From Panacibacter ginsenosidivorans (GTDB lineage: Bacteria; Bacteroidota; Bacteroidia; Chitinophagales; Chitinophagaceae): DNA of 64,000 bases. Location of the stretch: the NCBI RefSeq assembly GCF_007971225.1, contig NZ_CP042435.1, positions 806,001 to 870,000 on the forward strand. The letters run 5' to 3'. The translations under genes and the position numbers were made by a program. Below the pieces are notes generated by a model that was given only the letters and a program-made list of their open reading frames with translations, was not told where the DNA came from and made no database searches. Below are positions 35,275 to 45,102 of this stretch, piece after piece (the stretch's first letter is position 1; the number at the start of each line of letters is the position of its first letter).

Positions 35275-37656
35275 CTACAATTTCACATTTACAGAAAGCA
35301 TAAAATTGGTCCCTGCCATTGGATAATAATAATTATCATTCACCAATGATCCTTCATAAAAATAAGGATAGGTATAACCATTCGGTTCATACTTTTTGTT
35401 GAACACATTATTCACCTGCAGTATAAAATTCCATTCTTTAAACAACACATTTTTTGCATTATAAATAGCCCTTATATCCTGCACATAATAATCATTCAGG
35501 CTGCGGTTCTTGTTTTGTGTATTATCCATATATTGCCTGCCAACATATTTCCCTAATAAACTCAGCTCTGTATTTTTAAAAGGTAAAATATTTATACTAC
35601 CACCTGCAATTACAGAAGGTGAAAAAGAGATGTTTGTATTACTATGTTCAACACTTTGCTGTTTGTTTTCATCCCAGTCATCAATATACTCTGTGAATGA
35701 TTTTATTTTGTTCCTGCTCAAACTCAGGTTGGCAGCAGCATTCACCCACTTATCGATCACAACCCCACCTTGCAATTCCACACCCATCCTGTAACTGCCG
35801 GGAACATTTGTTCTTGTATAACTACCCACATCATTGATCTTACCTGTAAGCACCAGCTGGTTGTTATAATACATATAATAAAAAGTGGCACCCCAGTTAA
35901 ATTGTGATGTTTTTTTATCAATACTCAATTCAACATCATGCAATGTTTCATATTCAGGCTGCTGTGATGGGTTAGCTTCAAAATCATCGCGGTTGGGTTC
36001 ATGATGCGCTAAAGCATAACTGAGATAAGCATGATAGCCGTTGTTGAAATAACTTATACCTGCTTTTGGATTTACAAAATTAAAATTACGTTTGATCATC
36101 AATTCAGGATTATCCTCAAACCCATTCATATCATGCACCACTCTTCTATATTGCAGGTCTGCAAACACATTCCAACTACTGCTTACCTGATGCAACCATT
36201 TGGCATAAACATTTGCATCATTTTTATTGGCAGTTAAAAAATAATATCGGTAATCTTTAGGTATGCCAACATTCGCCCAAATAATATCGCCGTGATGTTT
36301 ACCATCATATTTGGTCCAGCTACCACCTACAGTCAATTCATCTTTTGCTTTTTTATATTGCAAGGAAAAAATCTGCCCATAGAAATAATTATCAAGCCAG
36401 CGATCTCTTACTAAGTCTGTAGCGGTTATCGTTTCTGAACCAATAACTACATTTTCCAATCCATAATCTTCAAAAGATTGCTCAGCCTTGTACTCTTCAT
36501 AATAACCCTTTCCTCTTGTTAGAAAAGAAGCAACATTTAAACTCCAACTGCTATTCAAAACCTGGTTCACGAATAACTGGTAATGATCCTGCTGGTAATT
36601 ATCTGTCTGATTATCGTATGGCTCACCCGGTTTTTCTGTTCCTGCAGCATTATAGGTTCTGTCTGTTTGCAGCAAAGCTTCGGGCAAGCCATACCATGAC
36701 TGGTACGTTTTTTCTTTACCTGAAAAAACATTCAATCTTATTGAAGTATTCTTACTGGTATAAGCAGGAGAGAAATAAAATGATTGCAGATTACTGCTTG
36801 CTCTGTCAACATAGCCATCACTACTTATACGACTAAGTCTTGCATCAATAGTAAAATGATCACTAATTAAACCGCTGCCAACCTTTATTGTATTCTTCCA
36901 GGTATTAAAAGAGCCAAAACTATTGTTGGATTCTCCGTAAGCAGTCTCATTGAATTCATTGGTACTCATATTAATGGTAGCGCCAAATGCGCCTGCTCCA
37001 TTTGTAGAAGTTCCTACGCCTCTTTGAACCTGTATAGAATTTATTGAAGAAGCAAAATCAGGAAGGTCAACAAAATAAGTGCCCTGGCTCTCTGCATCAT
37101 TATAAGGAATTCCATTGAGCGTAACATTGATGCGTGTGGCGTCTGAGCCTCGTATGCGAATGCCTGTATAACCAATACCGGTACCGGCATCAGAATTTAC
37201 GACTACCGATGGTGTTTGATTCAACAGGAATGGAATATCCTGTCCCTGGTTGAGTTTTGCAAGATCCTTTTTCGAAATATCTGTTTTTGTAAATGGTGCT
37301 CTATCAGAAGCCCTAATAGCTTTTACTTCCAATGGCTCAAGTAAAAAGGCAAGATCATTTAAAACTATATCGAAAGTTTTATTGTCTGTCGTGGTAAAAC
37401 TTTCTTCCTCTTTTTGCATACCTACATATTCCACCACCAGTTTGCAGACAGCATTAGCAGTTACGTTGGTAAATTCAAAACTACCGGCATTATTGGTAAG
37501 TGCCGTCCTTTCTTTTTTGTCATTGATACGCAAGGTTACGGTAGCGCCTTCCAGTGGTTTGTTCTCTTTGTTTTTTACTGTTCCGGAAATGTTGACTTGT
37601 GCAAATGTTGTTACAGCCAGCACAAAAGCTGCTAATGTTCCCAAAAGCTTTTTCAT
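35275..37656 (-). CDS. TonB-dependent receptor, thiamin-linked
   Basis: 793 residues from the ATG at 37656 (MKKLLGTLAAFVLAVTTFAQ signal peptide). A carboxypeptidase-like domain (about 20-110: VNISGTVKNKENKPLEGATVTLR) precedes the plug (LNQTPSVVVNSDAGTGIGYTGIRIRGSDATRINVTLNGIPYNDAE) and a 22-strand barrel ending in the outer-membrane C-terminal strand FMLSVNVKL. A TPP riboswitch lies upstream on the same strand. Together this indicates import of thiamin or a thiamin precursor, powered by a TonB such as the one at 6.1 kb. No thiamin permease or salvage gene is adjacent. Confidence 0.9.
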   Translation of the reverse strand: MKKLLGTLAAFVLAVTTFAQVNISGTVKNKENKPLEGATVTLRINDKKERTALTNNAGSFEFTNVTANAVCKLVVEYVGMQKEEESFTTTDNKTFDIVLNDLAFLLEPLEVKAIRASDRAPFTKTDISKKDLAKLNQGQDIPFLLNQTPSVVVNSDAGTGIGYTGIRIRGSDATRINVTLNGIPYNDAESQGTYFVDLPDFASSINSIQVQRGVGTSTNGAGAFGATINMSTNEFNETAYGESNNSFGSFNTWKNTIKVGSGLISDHFTIDARLSRISSDGYVDRASSNLQSFYFSPAYTSKNTSIRLNVFSGKEKTYQSWYGLPEALLQTDRTYNAAGTEKPGEPYDNQTDNYQQDHYQLFVNQVLNSSWSLNVASFLTRGKGYYEEYKAEQSFEDYGLENVVIGSETITATDLVRDRWLDNYFYGQIFSLQYKKAKDELTVGGSWTKYDGKHHGDIIWANVGIPKDYRYYFLTANKNDANVYAKWLHQVSSSWNVFADLQYRRVVHDMNGFEDNPELMIKRNFNFVNPKAGISYFNNGYHAYLSYALAHHEPNRDDFEANPSQQPEYETLHDVELSIDKKTSQFNWGATFYYMYYNNQLVLTGKINDVGSYTRTNVPGSYRMGVELQGGVVIDKWVNAAANLSLSRNKIKSFTEYIDDWDENKQQSVEHSNTNISFSPSVIAGGSINILPFKNTELSLLGKYVGRQYMDNTQNKNRSLNDYYVQDIRAIYNAKNVLFKEWNFILQVNNVFNKKYEPNGYTYPYFYEGSLVNDNYYYPMAGTNFMLSVNVKL

Positions 37657-37727
37657 AATACTCATTTTTTCGTTCAATAATTTGGGAACAGGGAAAATTG
37701 CTGATGGAGAGGAACATGCATGTAGTG

Positions 37728-37806
37728 TTCACCTTCCCTTCGCAGGCATTACCCTGTTCAGGTTCTACGGGTGTAATCTCAGCCTCCATTGAAGGAAGCA
37801 CCCCGG
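37728..37806 (-). promoter_or_regulatory. TPP riboswitch (THI element)
   Basis: Read on the minus strand: CCGGGGTGCTTCC, then GGCTGAGATTACACCC, GTAGAACCTGAACAGGGTAA and TGCCTGCGAAGGGAAGG. These are the conserved pieces of the thi-box in order: the GGGGTGC stem, CTGAGA, ACCTGA, GGxTAATGCC and GCGxAGGGAA. It sits about 70 bases before the receptor start and should switch the receptor off when thiamin pyrophosphate is plentiful. Confidence 0.93.
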
Positions 37807-37852
37807 GAAATAGTAAAAATGGTTGAATAATTGCTGATTAGTATTACCAGCC

Positions 37853-37893
37853 GTACAAGTGAGTGACACAACAGGCGATGATAGCAGTAATAC
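37853..37893. repeat. Intergenic unit, single, right-facing, family B
   Basis: Arm GTACAAGTGAGTGACACAAC (37853-37872), then AGGCGATGATAGCAGTAATA; the outer tail is lost. The rest of the gap 37807-38009 shows no gene. Confidence 0.7.
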
Positions 37894-38009
37894 AGATCGT
37901 CAACAAATCATTTCAAATATCTTACCGTTATAGCTGCAAAGTAATAACAGAAATTTTAAATTAGCTGTAACAATTTTTCATGTCAGCCGTTCCACCTAAA
38001 AATTAAACA

Positions 38010-38726
38010 ATGAAAAAAATTATAGGAAGCCTTTTTACATTAATGATAATGGGCACTCTACATGCGCAGAATCTTGTGTATGATGCCAATGCGCAGGTAA
38101 GAAAAGTAAGCAGTTTTCATGGTGTTGCTGTGGGTAGTGGTATTGTATTGTATCTCTCACAAGGCAAAGAACAGGCCGTAGCTGTTAGTGCTGAAGATGA
38201 AAAATATACGGAACGCATCATTACAGAAGTAAAGGATGGTATTTTAAAGATCCGTGTAGATGGCAAAATGTGGAATAACTGGAACTGGGGTAACAAAAAA
38301 CTGAAGGCTTATGTAACGGTGACAGACCTTGATTATTTAGATGCATCGGGCGGTTCAATCGCAAAAATTACAGATGAAATTTCTGTAAACGATCTGAAAA
38401 GTGAAGCCAGCGGCGGCAGTATTATAGAAGGAAAAATAAAAGGGAATAAAATGGATGCAGAACTCAGCGGTGGCAGCATTTATAAAATTGATGGTTCATT
38501 TAACAGTATAAATATTGATGCAAGTGGTGGAAGTATTTTTAAAGATTTTGAGTTTGAAGTAAACACCTGTGCAGTGGAAGCAAGTGGCGGTTCAATCATC
38601 TCACTTTCTGTGAATAAAGAATTGAAAGCGGATGCAAGTGGCGGTTCTATTATCAATTATAAAGGAACCGGCGTTATAACCAGTGTTGATGCAAGTGGCG
38701 GATCGAGCATCAAGAAAAAAGACTGA
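38010..38726 (+). CDS. Head-GIN domain protein (DUF2807)
   Basis: 238 residues with a signal peptide (MKKIIGSLFTLMIMGTLHAQ). The N-terminal part (FHGVAVGSGIVLYLSQGKEQAVAV) opens a DUF2807 beta-solenoid. Seven SGGS turns recur about every 20-25 residues (DASGGSIAKI, EASGGSIIEG, ELSGGSIYKI, DASGGSIFKD, EASGGSIISL, DASGGSIINY, DASGGSSIKK). The fold is common in Bacteroidota envelope proteins and is sometimes labelled a putative autotransporter adhesin; function unproven. Confidence 0.85.
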   Translation: MKKIIGSLFTLMIMGTLHAQNLVYDANAQVRKVSSFHGVAVGSGIVLYLSQGKEQAVAVSAEDEKYTERIITEVKDGILKIRVDGKMWNNWNWGNKKLKAYVTVTDLDYLDASGGSIAKITDEISVNDLKSEASGGSIIEGKIKGNKMDAELSGGSIYKIDGSFNSINIDASGGSIFKDFEFEVNTCAVEASGGSIISLSVNKELKADASGGSIINYKGTGVITSVDASGGSSIKKKD

Positions 38727-38741
38727 TAAGCGTTTAAAAAG

Positions 38742-38773
38742 TTTGGTTCGTAACCTGCCTGCTCCTATCTTTG
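38742..38773 (+). promoter_or_regulatory. tRNA-fMet promoter
   Basis: TTTG (38742-38745), 20 bases, then TATCTTTG (38766-38773): a complete Bacteroidota -33/-7 promoter, 37 bases before the mature tRNA. Confidence 0.7.
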
Positions 38774-38810
38774 CACCCCAAATCGCGAAACAATAAGTAA
38801 AATTATATAT

Positions 38811-38882
<72 letters not shown>

Positions 38883-38890
38883 CTAAAAGT

Positions 38891-38917
38891 AAAAGCCTCT
38901 TTGTGAGGCTTTTTTCT
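38891..38917 (+). terminator. Terminator after tRNA-fMet
   Basis: AAAGCCTC (38892-38899) pairs with GAGGCTTTT (38905-38913), followed by a T run. The tRNA is a single transcription unit. Confidence 0.88.
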
Positions 38918-38927
38918 TTTATACAAT

Positions 38928-38982
38928 TATGGGCCAGGGTGCAGTAAAAGTATTAAGCTGCCGTTGCGTCGCACTCTTGTAC
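38928..38982. repeat. Intergenic unit, single, left-facing, family A
   Basis: ATGGGCCAGGGTGCAG tail and arm GTTGCGTCGCACTCTTGTAC at 38963-38982, between the tRNA terminator and era. Confidence 0.75.
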
Positions 38983-39041
38983 TTTTATAACTTTATTGAA
39001 CAATAAAACAACTCGGCAATCTTGGGCCTTTGCGGTTAACA

Positions 39042-39911
39042 ATGAAAGCAGGATTCGTAAACATATTTGGTAAGCCAAACGCAGGCAAAAGCACTTTATT
39101 AAATGCATTGCTCGGCGAAAAGCTGGCTATTGTTTCACCAAAAGTGCAAACAACAAGACATCGTATAAAAGGTTTTGTAACAGAACCCGGAAAATACCAG
39201 ATCATATTTTCTGATACCCCGGGCATTATTGAGCCACGTTATAAACTGCAGGAGAAAATGATGCAGTCTGTAAAAAGTGCATTAGAAGATGCAGATGTGG
39301 CATTACTGCTTGTTGATACGACAGAAGGTGTGGAAGAAAACAATAACCTGTTTACTTCCCTGAAATTAAAAGTTCCGGCTATTGTAGTTTTGAATAAGGT
39401 TGATAAGATCGGTGAGAAAAGAATTACAGCAGCAGAAAATTTTTATAGTCAGCAACCTTATTGTAAAAAGCTGGTAAAAATATCAGCACTGAAAAATGAT
39501 AACATACAGGAATTAATAAATGCTATTCTTGAATTTTTACCAGAAGGAGAACCATTTTATCCGGAAGATGATATGACCGATCTGCCCACAAAATTCTTTG
39601 TCGGCGAAATGGTAAGAGAGAAAATTTTTGAATTGTTTGGAGATGAAATACCTTACCACACGGCAGTAATGGTAAATGAATTTAAAGAGAAAGAAACACT
39701 GGTAAAAATACAGGCAGATATAATAGTACAAAGAGAAAGTCAGAAAGGAATATTATTGGGCGAAGGTGGCAAGATGATAAAACAAATAGGTACACTGGCA
39801 AGACAGGATATCGAAAAATTTCTTCAACAAAAAGTATTTTTGCAGCTCTTCGTAAAAGTAAGACCTAAATGGAGAGACAATGAAATGCATTTGAAAGAAT
39901 ATGGATATTAA
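39042..39911 (+). CDS. era: GTPase Era
   Basis: 289 residues from MKAGFVNIFGKPNAGKST; an upstream in-frame ATG at 39030 would add four residues. G1 is GKPNAGKS at 10-17, G3 is DTPGI, G4 is NKVD. A C-terminal KH domain carries the QADIIVQRESQKGILLGEGGKMIKQIG pattern. Era binds the 3' end of 16S rRNA and is needed for 30S maturation. It is followed after 79 bases by another ribosome-assembly GTPase gene, der. Confidence 0.95.
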   Translation: MKAGFVNIFGKPNAGKSTLLNALLGEKLAIVSPKVQTTRHRIKGFVTEPGKYQIIFSDTPGIIEPRYKLQEKMMQSVKSALEDADVALLLVDTTEGVEENNNLFTSLKLKVPAIVVLNKVDKIGEKRITAAENFYSQQPYCKKLVKISALKNDNIQELINAILEFLPEGEPFYPEDDMTDLPTKFFVGEMVREKIFELFGDEIPYHTAVMVNEFKEKETLVKIQADIIVQRESQKGILLGEGGKMIKQIGTLARQDIEKFLQQKVFLQLFVKVRPKWRDNEMHLKEYGY

Positions 39912-39990
39912 AAAGCCTTCAGGTATCAGCGATCAGGTTTTCGATGTGATTTCCTTGAGCCTGTTACCTGGAAACTGAAATCTAAAAATC

Positions 39991-41301
39991 ATGAGTTTTA
40001 CAGTAGCAATAGTAGGCAGACCAAATGTAGGCAAAAGCACTTTATTCAACCGTTTATTGGAAAAACGCCAGGCCATTGTAGATGATGTAAGTGGTGTTAC
40101 AAGAGATCGTCAATATGGTATTGCTGAATGGAATGGCAAATCTTTCAACGTTATTGATACTGGTGGTTTTGTGGCAGGCAGTGCAGATGTGTTTGAAACA
40201 GAGATACGCAAGCAGGTAAAGATTGCTATTGAAGAAGCTGATGCGGTTATATTCATGACTGACGCAGCGGTTGGTATCACCGATCTTGATGATGATATGG
40301 CTGATCTTTTGCGTCGCTCCTCCAAACCCGTTTTATTGACCGTAAATAAAGTTGACAATAATGACAGGATGCTGTCAGGTACAGAATTTTACAGCATGGG
40401 TTTTGAAAATGTATATTTTGTAAGCAGCATGAGCGGCAGTGGTACAGGTGAATTACTGGATGCTGTTGCAGCTTTTATTCCTGAAAAAGATGCAGATAAA
40501 GAAGATGAAAACCCACTTCCAAAATTTGCAATCATTGGTCAGCCAAATGTGGGAAAGTCTTCATTATTGAATGCGCTGATAGGCAAAGAACGTACTATTG
40601 TAAGCGACATTGCAGGCACTACCCGAGATACTATTCATACGCACTATAATCTTTTCAACAAAGAATTTATTCTTATTGATACAGCGGGTCTTCGTAAGAA
40701 GAGTAAAGAAAAAGATGACCTTGAATTTTATTCCGTAATACGTGCCATACGTGCCATGGATGAAGCAGATGTTTGTATGCTCATACTTGATGCTTCCAAA
40801 GGTATTACGGCACAGGATGTAAGCATCTATTCACTTGCAGCCAGGAAAGGCAAAGGCATTGTGGTGCTGGTAAACAAGTGGGATCTGGTTGAGAAAGCTA
40901 CCAACACTGCCCGTGATTATGAGAAACAATTAAAAGAAAAACTGGCGCCGTTTAACGATGTTCCTGTGATCTTTATTTCAGTAAAAGAAAAGACCCGCAT
41001 TTTTAAAGTAATAGAAACAGCGCTGGATGTTTACGAAAGTAAAACACGTAAAATACCTACCAGCAAACTAAATGAAGTAATGCTGAAAGCTATTGAATCT
41101 TATCATGCACCTGTGGTAAGAGGTCATTCTGTGAAAATAAAATTTGTAACGCAGTTACCAACGCACGTTCCTTCCTTTGCGTTCTTTTGCAATTTCCCTG
41201 ATGATATTAAAACACCTTACAAAAATTATCTCGAAAACCAGTTGCGCAGCAATTTCAATTTCAGTGGTGTACCCATGAGATTATTTTTTAGAAAGAAGTA
41301 G
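39991..41301 (+). CDS. der: GTPase Der (EngA)
   Basis: 436 residues with two tandem GTPase domains, unique to Der: GRPNVGKST at 9-17 with DTGGF and NKVD, and IGQPNVGKSS near 184 with DTAGL and NKWD. A KH-like C-terminal domain follows (YHAPVVRGHSVKIKFVTQ, VPMRLFFRKK). It functions in 50S subunit assembly. The 79-base era-der spacer contains GGTATCAGCGATCAGG, similar to the TATCAG palindromes in two repeat pairs. Confidence 0.95.
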   Translation: MSFTVAIVGRPNVGKSTLFNRLLEKRQAIVDDVSGVTRDRQYGIAEWNGKSFNVIDTGGFVAGSADVFETEIRKQVKIAIEEADAVIFMTDAAVGITDLDDDMADLLRRSSKPVLLTVNKVDNNDRMLSGTEFYSMGFENVYFVSSMSGSGTGELLDAVAAFIPEKDADKEDENPLPKFAIIGQPNVGKSSLLNALIGKERTIVSDIAGTTRDTIHTHYNLFNKEFILIDTAGLRKKSKEKDDLEFYSVIRAIRAMDEADVCMLILDASKGITAQDVSIYSLAARKGKGIVVLVNKWDLVEKATNTARDYEKQLKEKLAPFNDVPVIFISVKEKTRIFKVIETALDVYESKTRKIPTSKLNEVMLKAIESYHAPVVRGHSVKIKFVTQLPTHVPSFAFFCNFPDDIKTPYKNYLENQLRSNFNFSGVPMRLFFRKK

Positions 41302-41312
41302 TAGAATAATCT

Positions 41313-41665
41313 TTTTAAACCACGCTGCATTACTACTATCAGGCGTTCCTTGCGTCGCACACTTGTACTGCAATAAACAAATGAGCAAATAAAAAACAAG
41401 CCCGTCCAGGAATAGACAGGCTTTAACCAATTCTTGAAAACTTGTAATACCGATCTTTGTCCTTGATCATGTGTTACAGCTGCAAAAGAACAGCAATACC
41501 GTCGTTATAAAAATAGATGGCAGCTCCCTTTGTTTGTAACAATTAAATAAACTCAGTTGTAGTAGAATTATTACAGCAAAAAATATTGCCGGCTAATGTT
41601 TAAAGTGCACAAGTGTGCGACGCAACAAAAGTTTAATAGCATTGCTTATGTCTGGCTCATAAAAA
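41313..41665. repeat. Intergenic inverted pair, A/A, with a long centre
   Basis: Left arm CTTGCGTCGCACACTTGTAC (41349-41368) and right arm GCACAAGTGTGCGACGCAAC (41607-41626). The right tail TCTGGCTCATAAAAA abuts the priA stop. The 238-base centre holds a minus-strand terminator and no ORF; the gap has no other gene. Confidence 0.8.
41390..41423 (-). terminator. Minus-strand terminator inside the der-priA gap
   Basis: On the minus strand AAGCCTGTC pairs with GACGGGCTT (one G-U), followed by GTTTTTTA. It lies about 240 bases beyond the priA stop, so it ends either the plsC-priA transcript or an unannotated short RNA from the centre of the repeat pair. Confidence 0.6.
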
Positions 41666-44167
41666 TCATACCGGATCTACATCAATAATAATATCTACAC
41701 TCCTGTATCTTTTATTGCTCTGAATAATTACAACCTGCTGCTGTAATTGCATCTTGCATTGATTGATAAGATGAGCATCTTTAGGAAGTTTAAACAATAC
41801 ATCCCACAAATACTGATTGCGTACACGGTTTACAACAGGCTCGGCAGGACCTGTAATATATTTATGCAATGTTGGCAAACCTTGCACCAGCAGGTTTGCA
41901 GCCTCTTCGGCAAGATGCGTTTCTCTGTGACGAAATGTAATATGAATCAGGCGGGAGAAAGGAGGATAAAAAAATAATTTACGGTTATCTATTTCAAAAT
42001 CGTACAACGCTTTGTAATCATGAGCCTGCACAAATTTTAACACAGGATGATTTGTGTTGGTAACCTGTATAATGACTTTCCCTTTGTCATCTTTGCGACC
42101 TGCTCGTCCGCTTACCTGTTCCATTAACTGGTAAGCTCTTTCATTAACACGAAAATCTGTAAAGCTGAGCAATGCATCTGCATCAAGAATGCCTACAAGA
42201 TTTACATGTTCAAAATCGAGCCCCTTTACCACCATTTGAGTACCCACTAAAATATCCAGCCGCTGTTGTTCAAAAATTTTTATCAGGTTATCATGATCAT
42301 GTTTTCCTTTTACACTATCGTAATCCATGCGTGCCACACGGGCTGAGGGAAATTCTTCAACAATCGCTTCTTCAATTTTTTCAGTACCAAAATTCTTTTG
42401 TATAAAGTTGTGGCTGCCACATGCAGCACATGTTTGCAAAACAGGATAATTGGTGCCGCAATAGTGACAGGAAAGTTTATTCTTAGACTTATGATAGGTA
42501 AGCGTTACATCACAATGCTGGCATTGCGGTATCCATCCGCATACGCTGCATATCATATAAGGCGTATAACCACGCCTGTTTTGAAAAATTATAACTTGCT
42601 TTTTTTCATGTAAGGATGCTTCAATCGCAGTTTTCATCTGCAAAGAAAACATTGGTTTGCTTTTATCTTTGGTAACAACTGTTTTAAGATCAACGATCTC
42701 AATATCAGGAAGCTTTCCTTCACCAAAACGTTCATTCAATTCTACCAAACCATATTTATTATTTTGAGCATTATGGTAAGTCTCCATTGAAGGCGTGGCG
42801 CTGCCAAGTAATACTTTTGCTTTAAACAAAGAAGCATAGTAAATAGCTGTATCCCTTGCATTGTAGCGTGGGGCAGGATCATGCTGCTTATAAGAAGTAT
42901 CATGTTCCTCATCAACAATTATAAGTCCCGGATCTTTAAAGGGCAGCAGCAACGCGGATCTTGCGCCTAACACTACTTTTACCTCACCATGCTTTACCTT
43001 ATTCCATATCTCCACACGTTCATTGGGATTAAACTTAGAATGATAAATAGCTATATTGCCGCCAAAGTGTTTCTGCAGTCTTCGTATTATCTGCGCTGTT
43101 AATGCGATCTCCGGCAGCATATACAATACCTGCCTACCTTGCTTGATATATTGTTCAATAAGCTTTACATACAATTGTGTTTTACCACTCGATGTTATAC
43201 CATGCAAAAGACAAACTTGTTTATCAATAAATGTTTGTTCTATTTTCTGTAAAGCTTCTTCCTGTGCTGGTGACAAAACAAATTCAACCGATACATTTCT
43301 TGGCAGCATTGGCAGTCTGCTGGCATCTTTCTTTTCTGCAATAAGAATATTTTTATCTATCAGGCCTTTCAATTGTGCAGAACTTGCATTTGCCTTTTTT
43401 AATAACGCAGTCTGTGTTACTTCTCCTTCCGATTTAATGATATGTAAATAGGCCAACATCAACTCTAGCTGCTTTGGTGCTTTACTCCAATTATTAAGCA
43501 GATCAGCTAATTTATCTTCATTGAAATAAATTGGATTGAGTGCTATATATGTTTCTGTTTTGGGCTTGTACTTATCTTTAAGCTCTTCCCATACATAACA
43601 AACTTTTTTATCGATCAGTTTTTTTATAACCGGATATACATGAGAAGCATCCAATATCTGCTGCACCTCACTTAAACGTAATTCTTTCTTTAATTCCAGC
43701 GCTTCTGCAACAAGATATTCTTCATCGTTAAGATCACTAAAATCAAGGCCGTGCTCTTCGTTCCACAGCAATATACTTTCGCTGGAAAGCTTAAGATTAG
43801 AAGGCACTGCAGCATGCATTACTTCACCTTCACTGCACATGTAATATGAAGCTACCCACTGCCATAATTGTAATTGCCGGGGATATACCAATGGCTCAGT
43901 ATCCAACACATTGAGTATTTCCTTAGGTTCAAATGCAGCAGGCTTATTTGTATGCAAAGTCTTGATGATTCCTGCATATTTTTTATTTCTTAACTGTACT
44001 TCTACTCTCGAACCAGTTTGTACAGATGATTGCAGGTGGAATGGAATAAGCCATGTATAATTCTGTGGTAACGCAAGGGGAATAATTATTTCAGCAAACA
44101 ACACACCCGTTTGCCGTTGCGAAAAAAGATCTGAACTATTATTTATTTTATTTGCAGCTGCACTCAT
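41666..44167 (-). CDS. priA: Primosomal helicase PriA
   Basis: 833 residues. An N-terminal 3'-DNA-binding domain (AEIIIPLALPQNYTWLIPF) precedes the helicase core with Walker A GITSSGKTQLY, DEEHDTSYKQ, GSATPSMET, and the zinc-binding insert with CSVCGWIPQCQHCDVTLTYH and CHYCG. GTQMVVKGLDFEHVNLVGILDAD and QVSGRAGR complete the core. It restarts stalled replication forks. plsC lies 2 bases upstream, so the two form an operon. Confidence 0.95.
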   Translation of the reverse strand: MSAAANKINNSSDLFSQRQTGVLFAEIIIPLALPQNYTWLIPFHLQSSVQTGSRVEVQLRNKKYAGIIKTLHTNKPAAFEPKEILNVLDTEPLVYPRQLQLWQWVASYYMCSEGEVMHAAVPSNLKLSSESILLWNEEHGLDFSDLNDEEYLVAEALELKKELRLSEVQQILDASHVYPVIKKLIDKKVCYVWEELKDKYKPKTETYIALNPIYFNEDKLADLLNNWSKAPKQLELMLAYLHIIKSEGEVTQTALLKKANASSAQLKGLIDKNILIAEKKDASRLPMLPRNVSVEFVLSPAQEEALQKIEQTFIDKQVCLLHGITSSGKTQLYVKLIEQYIKQGRQVLYMLPEIALTAQIIRRLQKHFGGNIAIYHSKFNPNERVEIWNKVKHGEVKVVLGARSALLLPFKDPGLIIVDEEHDTSYKQHDPAPRYNARDTAIYYASLFKAKVLLGSATPSMETYHNAQNNKYGLVELNERFGEGKLPDIEIVDLKTVVTKDKSKPMFSLQMKTAIEASLHEKKQVIIFQNRRGYTPYMICSVCGWIPQCQHCDVTLTYHKSKNKLSCHYCGTNYPVLQTCAACGSHNFIQKNFGTEKIEEAIVEEFPSARVARMDYDSVKGKHDHDNLIKIFEQQRLDILVGTQMVVKGLDFEHVNLVGILDADALLSFTDFRVNERAYQLMEQVSGRAGRKDDKGKVIIQVTNTNHPVLKFVQAHDYKALYDFEIDNRKLFFYPPFSRLIHITFRHRETHLAEEAANLLVQGLPTLHKYITGPAEPVVNRVRNQYLWDVLFKLPKDAHLINQCKMQLQQQVVIIQSNKRYRSVDIIIDVDPV

Positions 44168-44169
44168 TA

Positions 44170-44961
44170 TTACTCTTTTTCACCGGCCATATCTTTTACA
44201 CTTATACCCGTTGTTTTAAATTTACGATACTTTCTCAGGCCCTCTTCTATTTTATCATACACTTGCCTTTTTAATATTTGCATATCTCTTACTGTGTATC
44301 CATCCACTGAAATTTCATTCAAGTACACAACTCTTGACCTGCCAGGTGTTAATTCAAAAATACCACTCCAATGCATCCTGTCAATCGTATCTACAAATAA
44401 CAAAGGCTTTATTGGTGTTTGTGTTTCAATGGCAATTTTAAAAGCACCATCATAAAAATCTTTTAGTGGCTCTTCTGTTTCATTAAAAGTTCCTTCAGGA
44501 AAAATAAAAATGGAAATACCATGTTTTAAAGCAGCCTTCAATGCTCTTACACTCTTGGCTCTTTTTTCCGGGCTGCTCCTGTCAACAATTATTGCAGCTG
44601 CGCGATATATCCACCCAAAAACAGGATAATGCACCATTTCATGTTTTCCTAAAACCCTTACAGGCTGGTGCATGCAGCGTACAAGTGCTGGTATATCCAT
44701 ATATGAACTATGATTTGCTACAAAAATGTATTGCTTTGTTTTATCATGTGCCGTTTCATATATTTCCTTATGCCTTATAAAAATAAAACCATACCAGATC
44801 CTTGCCCACATGTTACAAATTATATATACAATATTGCCCCCTCTTATACCAAAGAATGAAAACACCACCACGAAAGGCAATGCAGTAAACATAATAATAA
44901 CGAAAGTTATTAATGCATAAACACAATACAGGTATTGAAAAAATCTTCGCAGGTATTTCAT
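44170..44961 (-). CDS. plsC: 1-acyl-sn-glycerol-3-phosphate acyltransferase family
   Basis: 263 residues. An N-terminal membrane helix (about 12-35) leads into the acyltransferase domain with the catalytic HX4D motif NHSSYMDIP, the KHEMVHYPVFGWIYRAAAIIVDRSS segment and FPEGTFNE. It acylates lysophosphatidate, or a related lyso-lipid, at the inner membrane. Only 2 bases separate it from priA. Confidence 0.88.
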   Translation of the reverse strand: MKYLRRFFQYLYCVYALITFVIIMFTALPFVVVFSFFGIRGGNIVYIICNMWARIWYGFIFIRHKEIYETAHDKTKQYIFVANHSSYMDIPALVRCMHQPVRVLGKHEMVHYPVFGWIYRAAAIIVDRSSPEKRAKSVRALKAALKHGISIFIFPEGTFNETEEPLKDFYDGAFKIAIETQTPIKPLLFVDTIDRMHWSGIFELTPGRSRVVYLNEISVDGYTVRDMQILKRQVYDKIEEGLRKYRKFKTTGISVKDMAGEKE

Positions 44962-45013
44962 TATTCTATTATCGTACCGAAGATAAGGAGAGTTTAGAGT
45001 TCATAGTTTTTGT

Positions 45014-45071
45014 ATTTATGAACCCGGCTATTACATCTAAAAGCATCACCTGTTGCGTCGCACACTTGTAC
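45014..45071. repeat. Intergenic unit, single, left-facing, family A
   Basis: Tail TTTATGAACCCGGCTATTAC, arm GTTGCGTCGCACACTTGTAC at 45052-45071, between plsC and the desaturase gene. Confidence 0.78.
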
Positions 45072-45102
45072 TGTATTTGTTTATGCAGCAACAAGATGGT
45101 CA

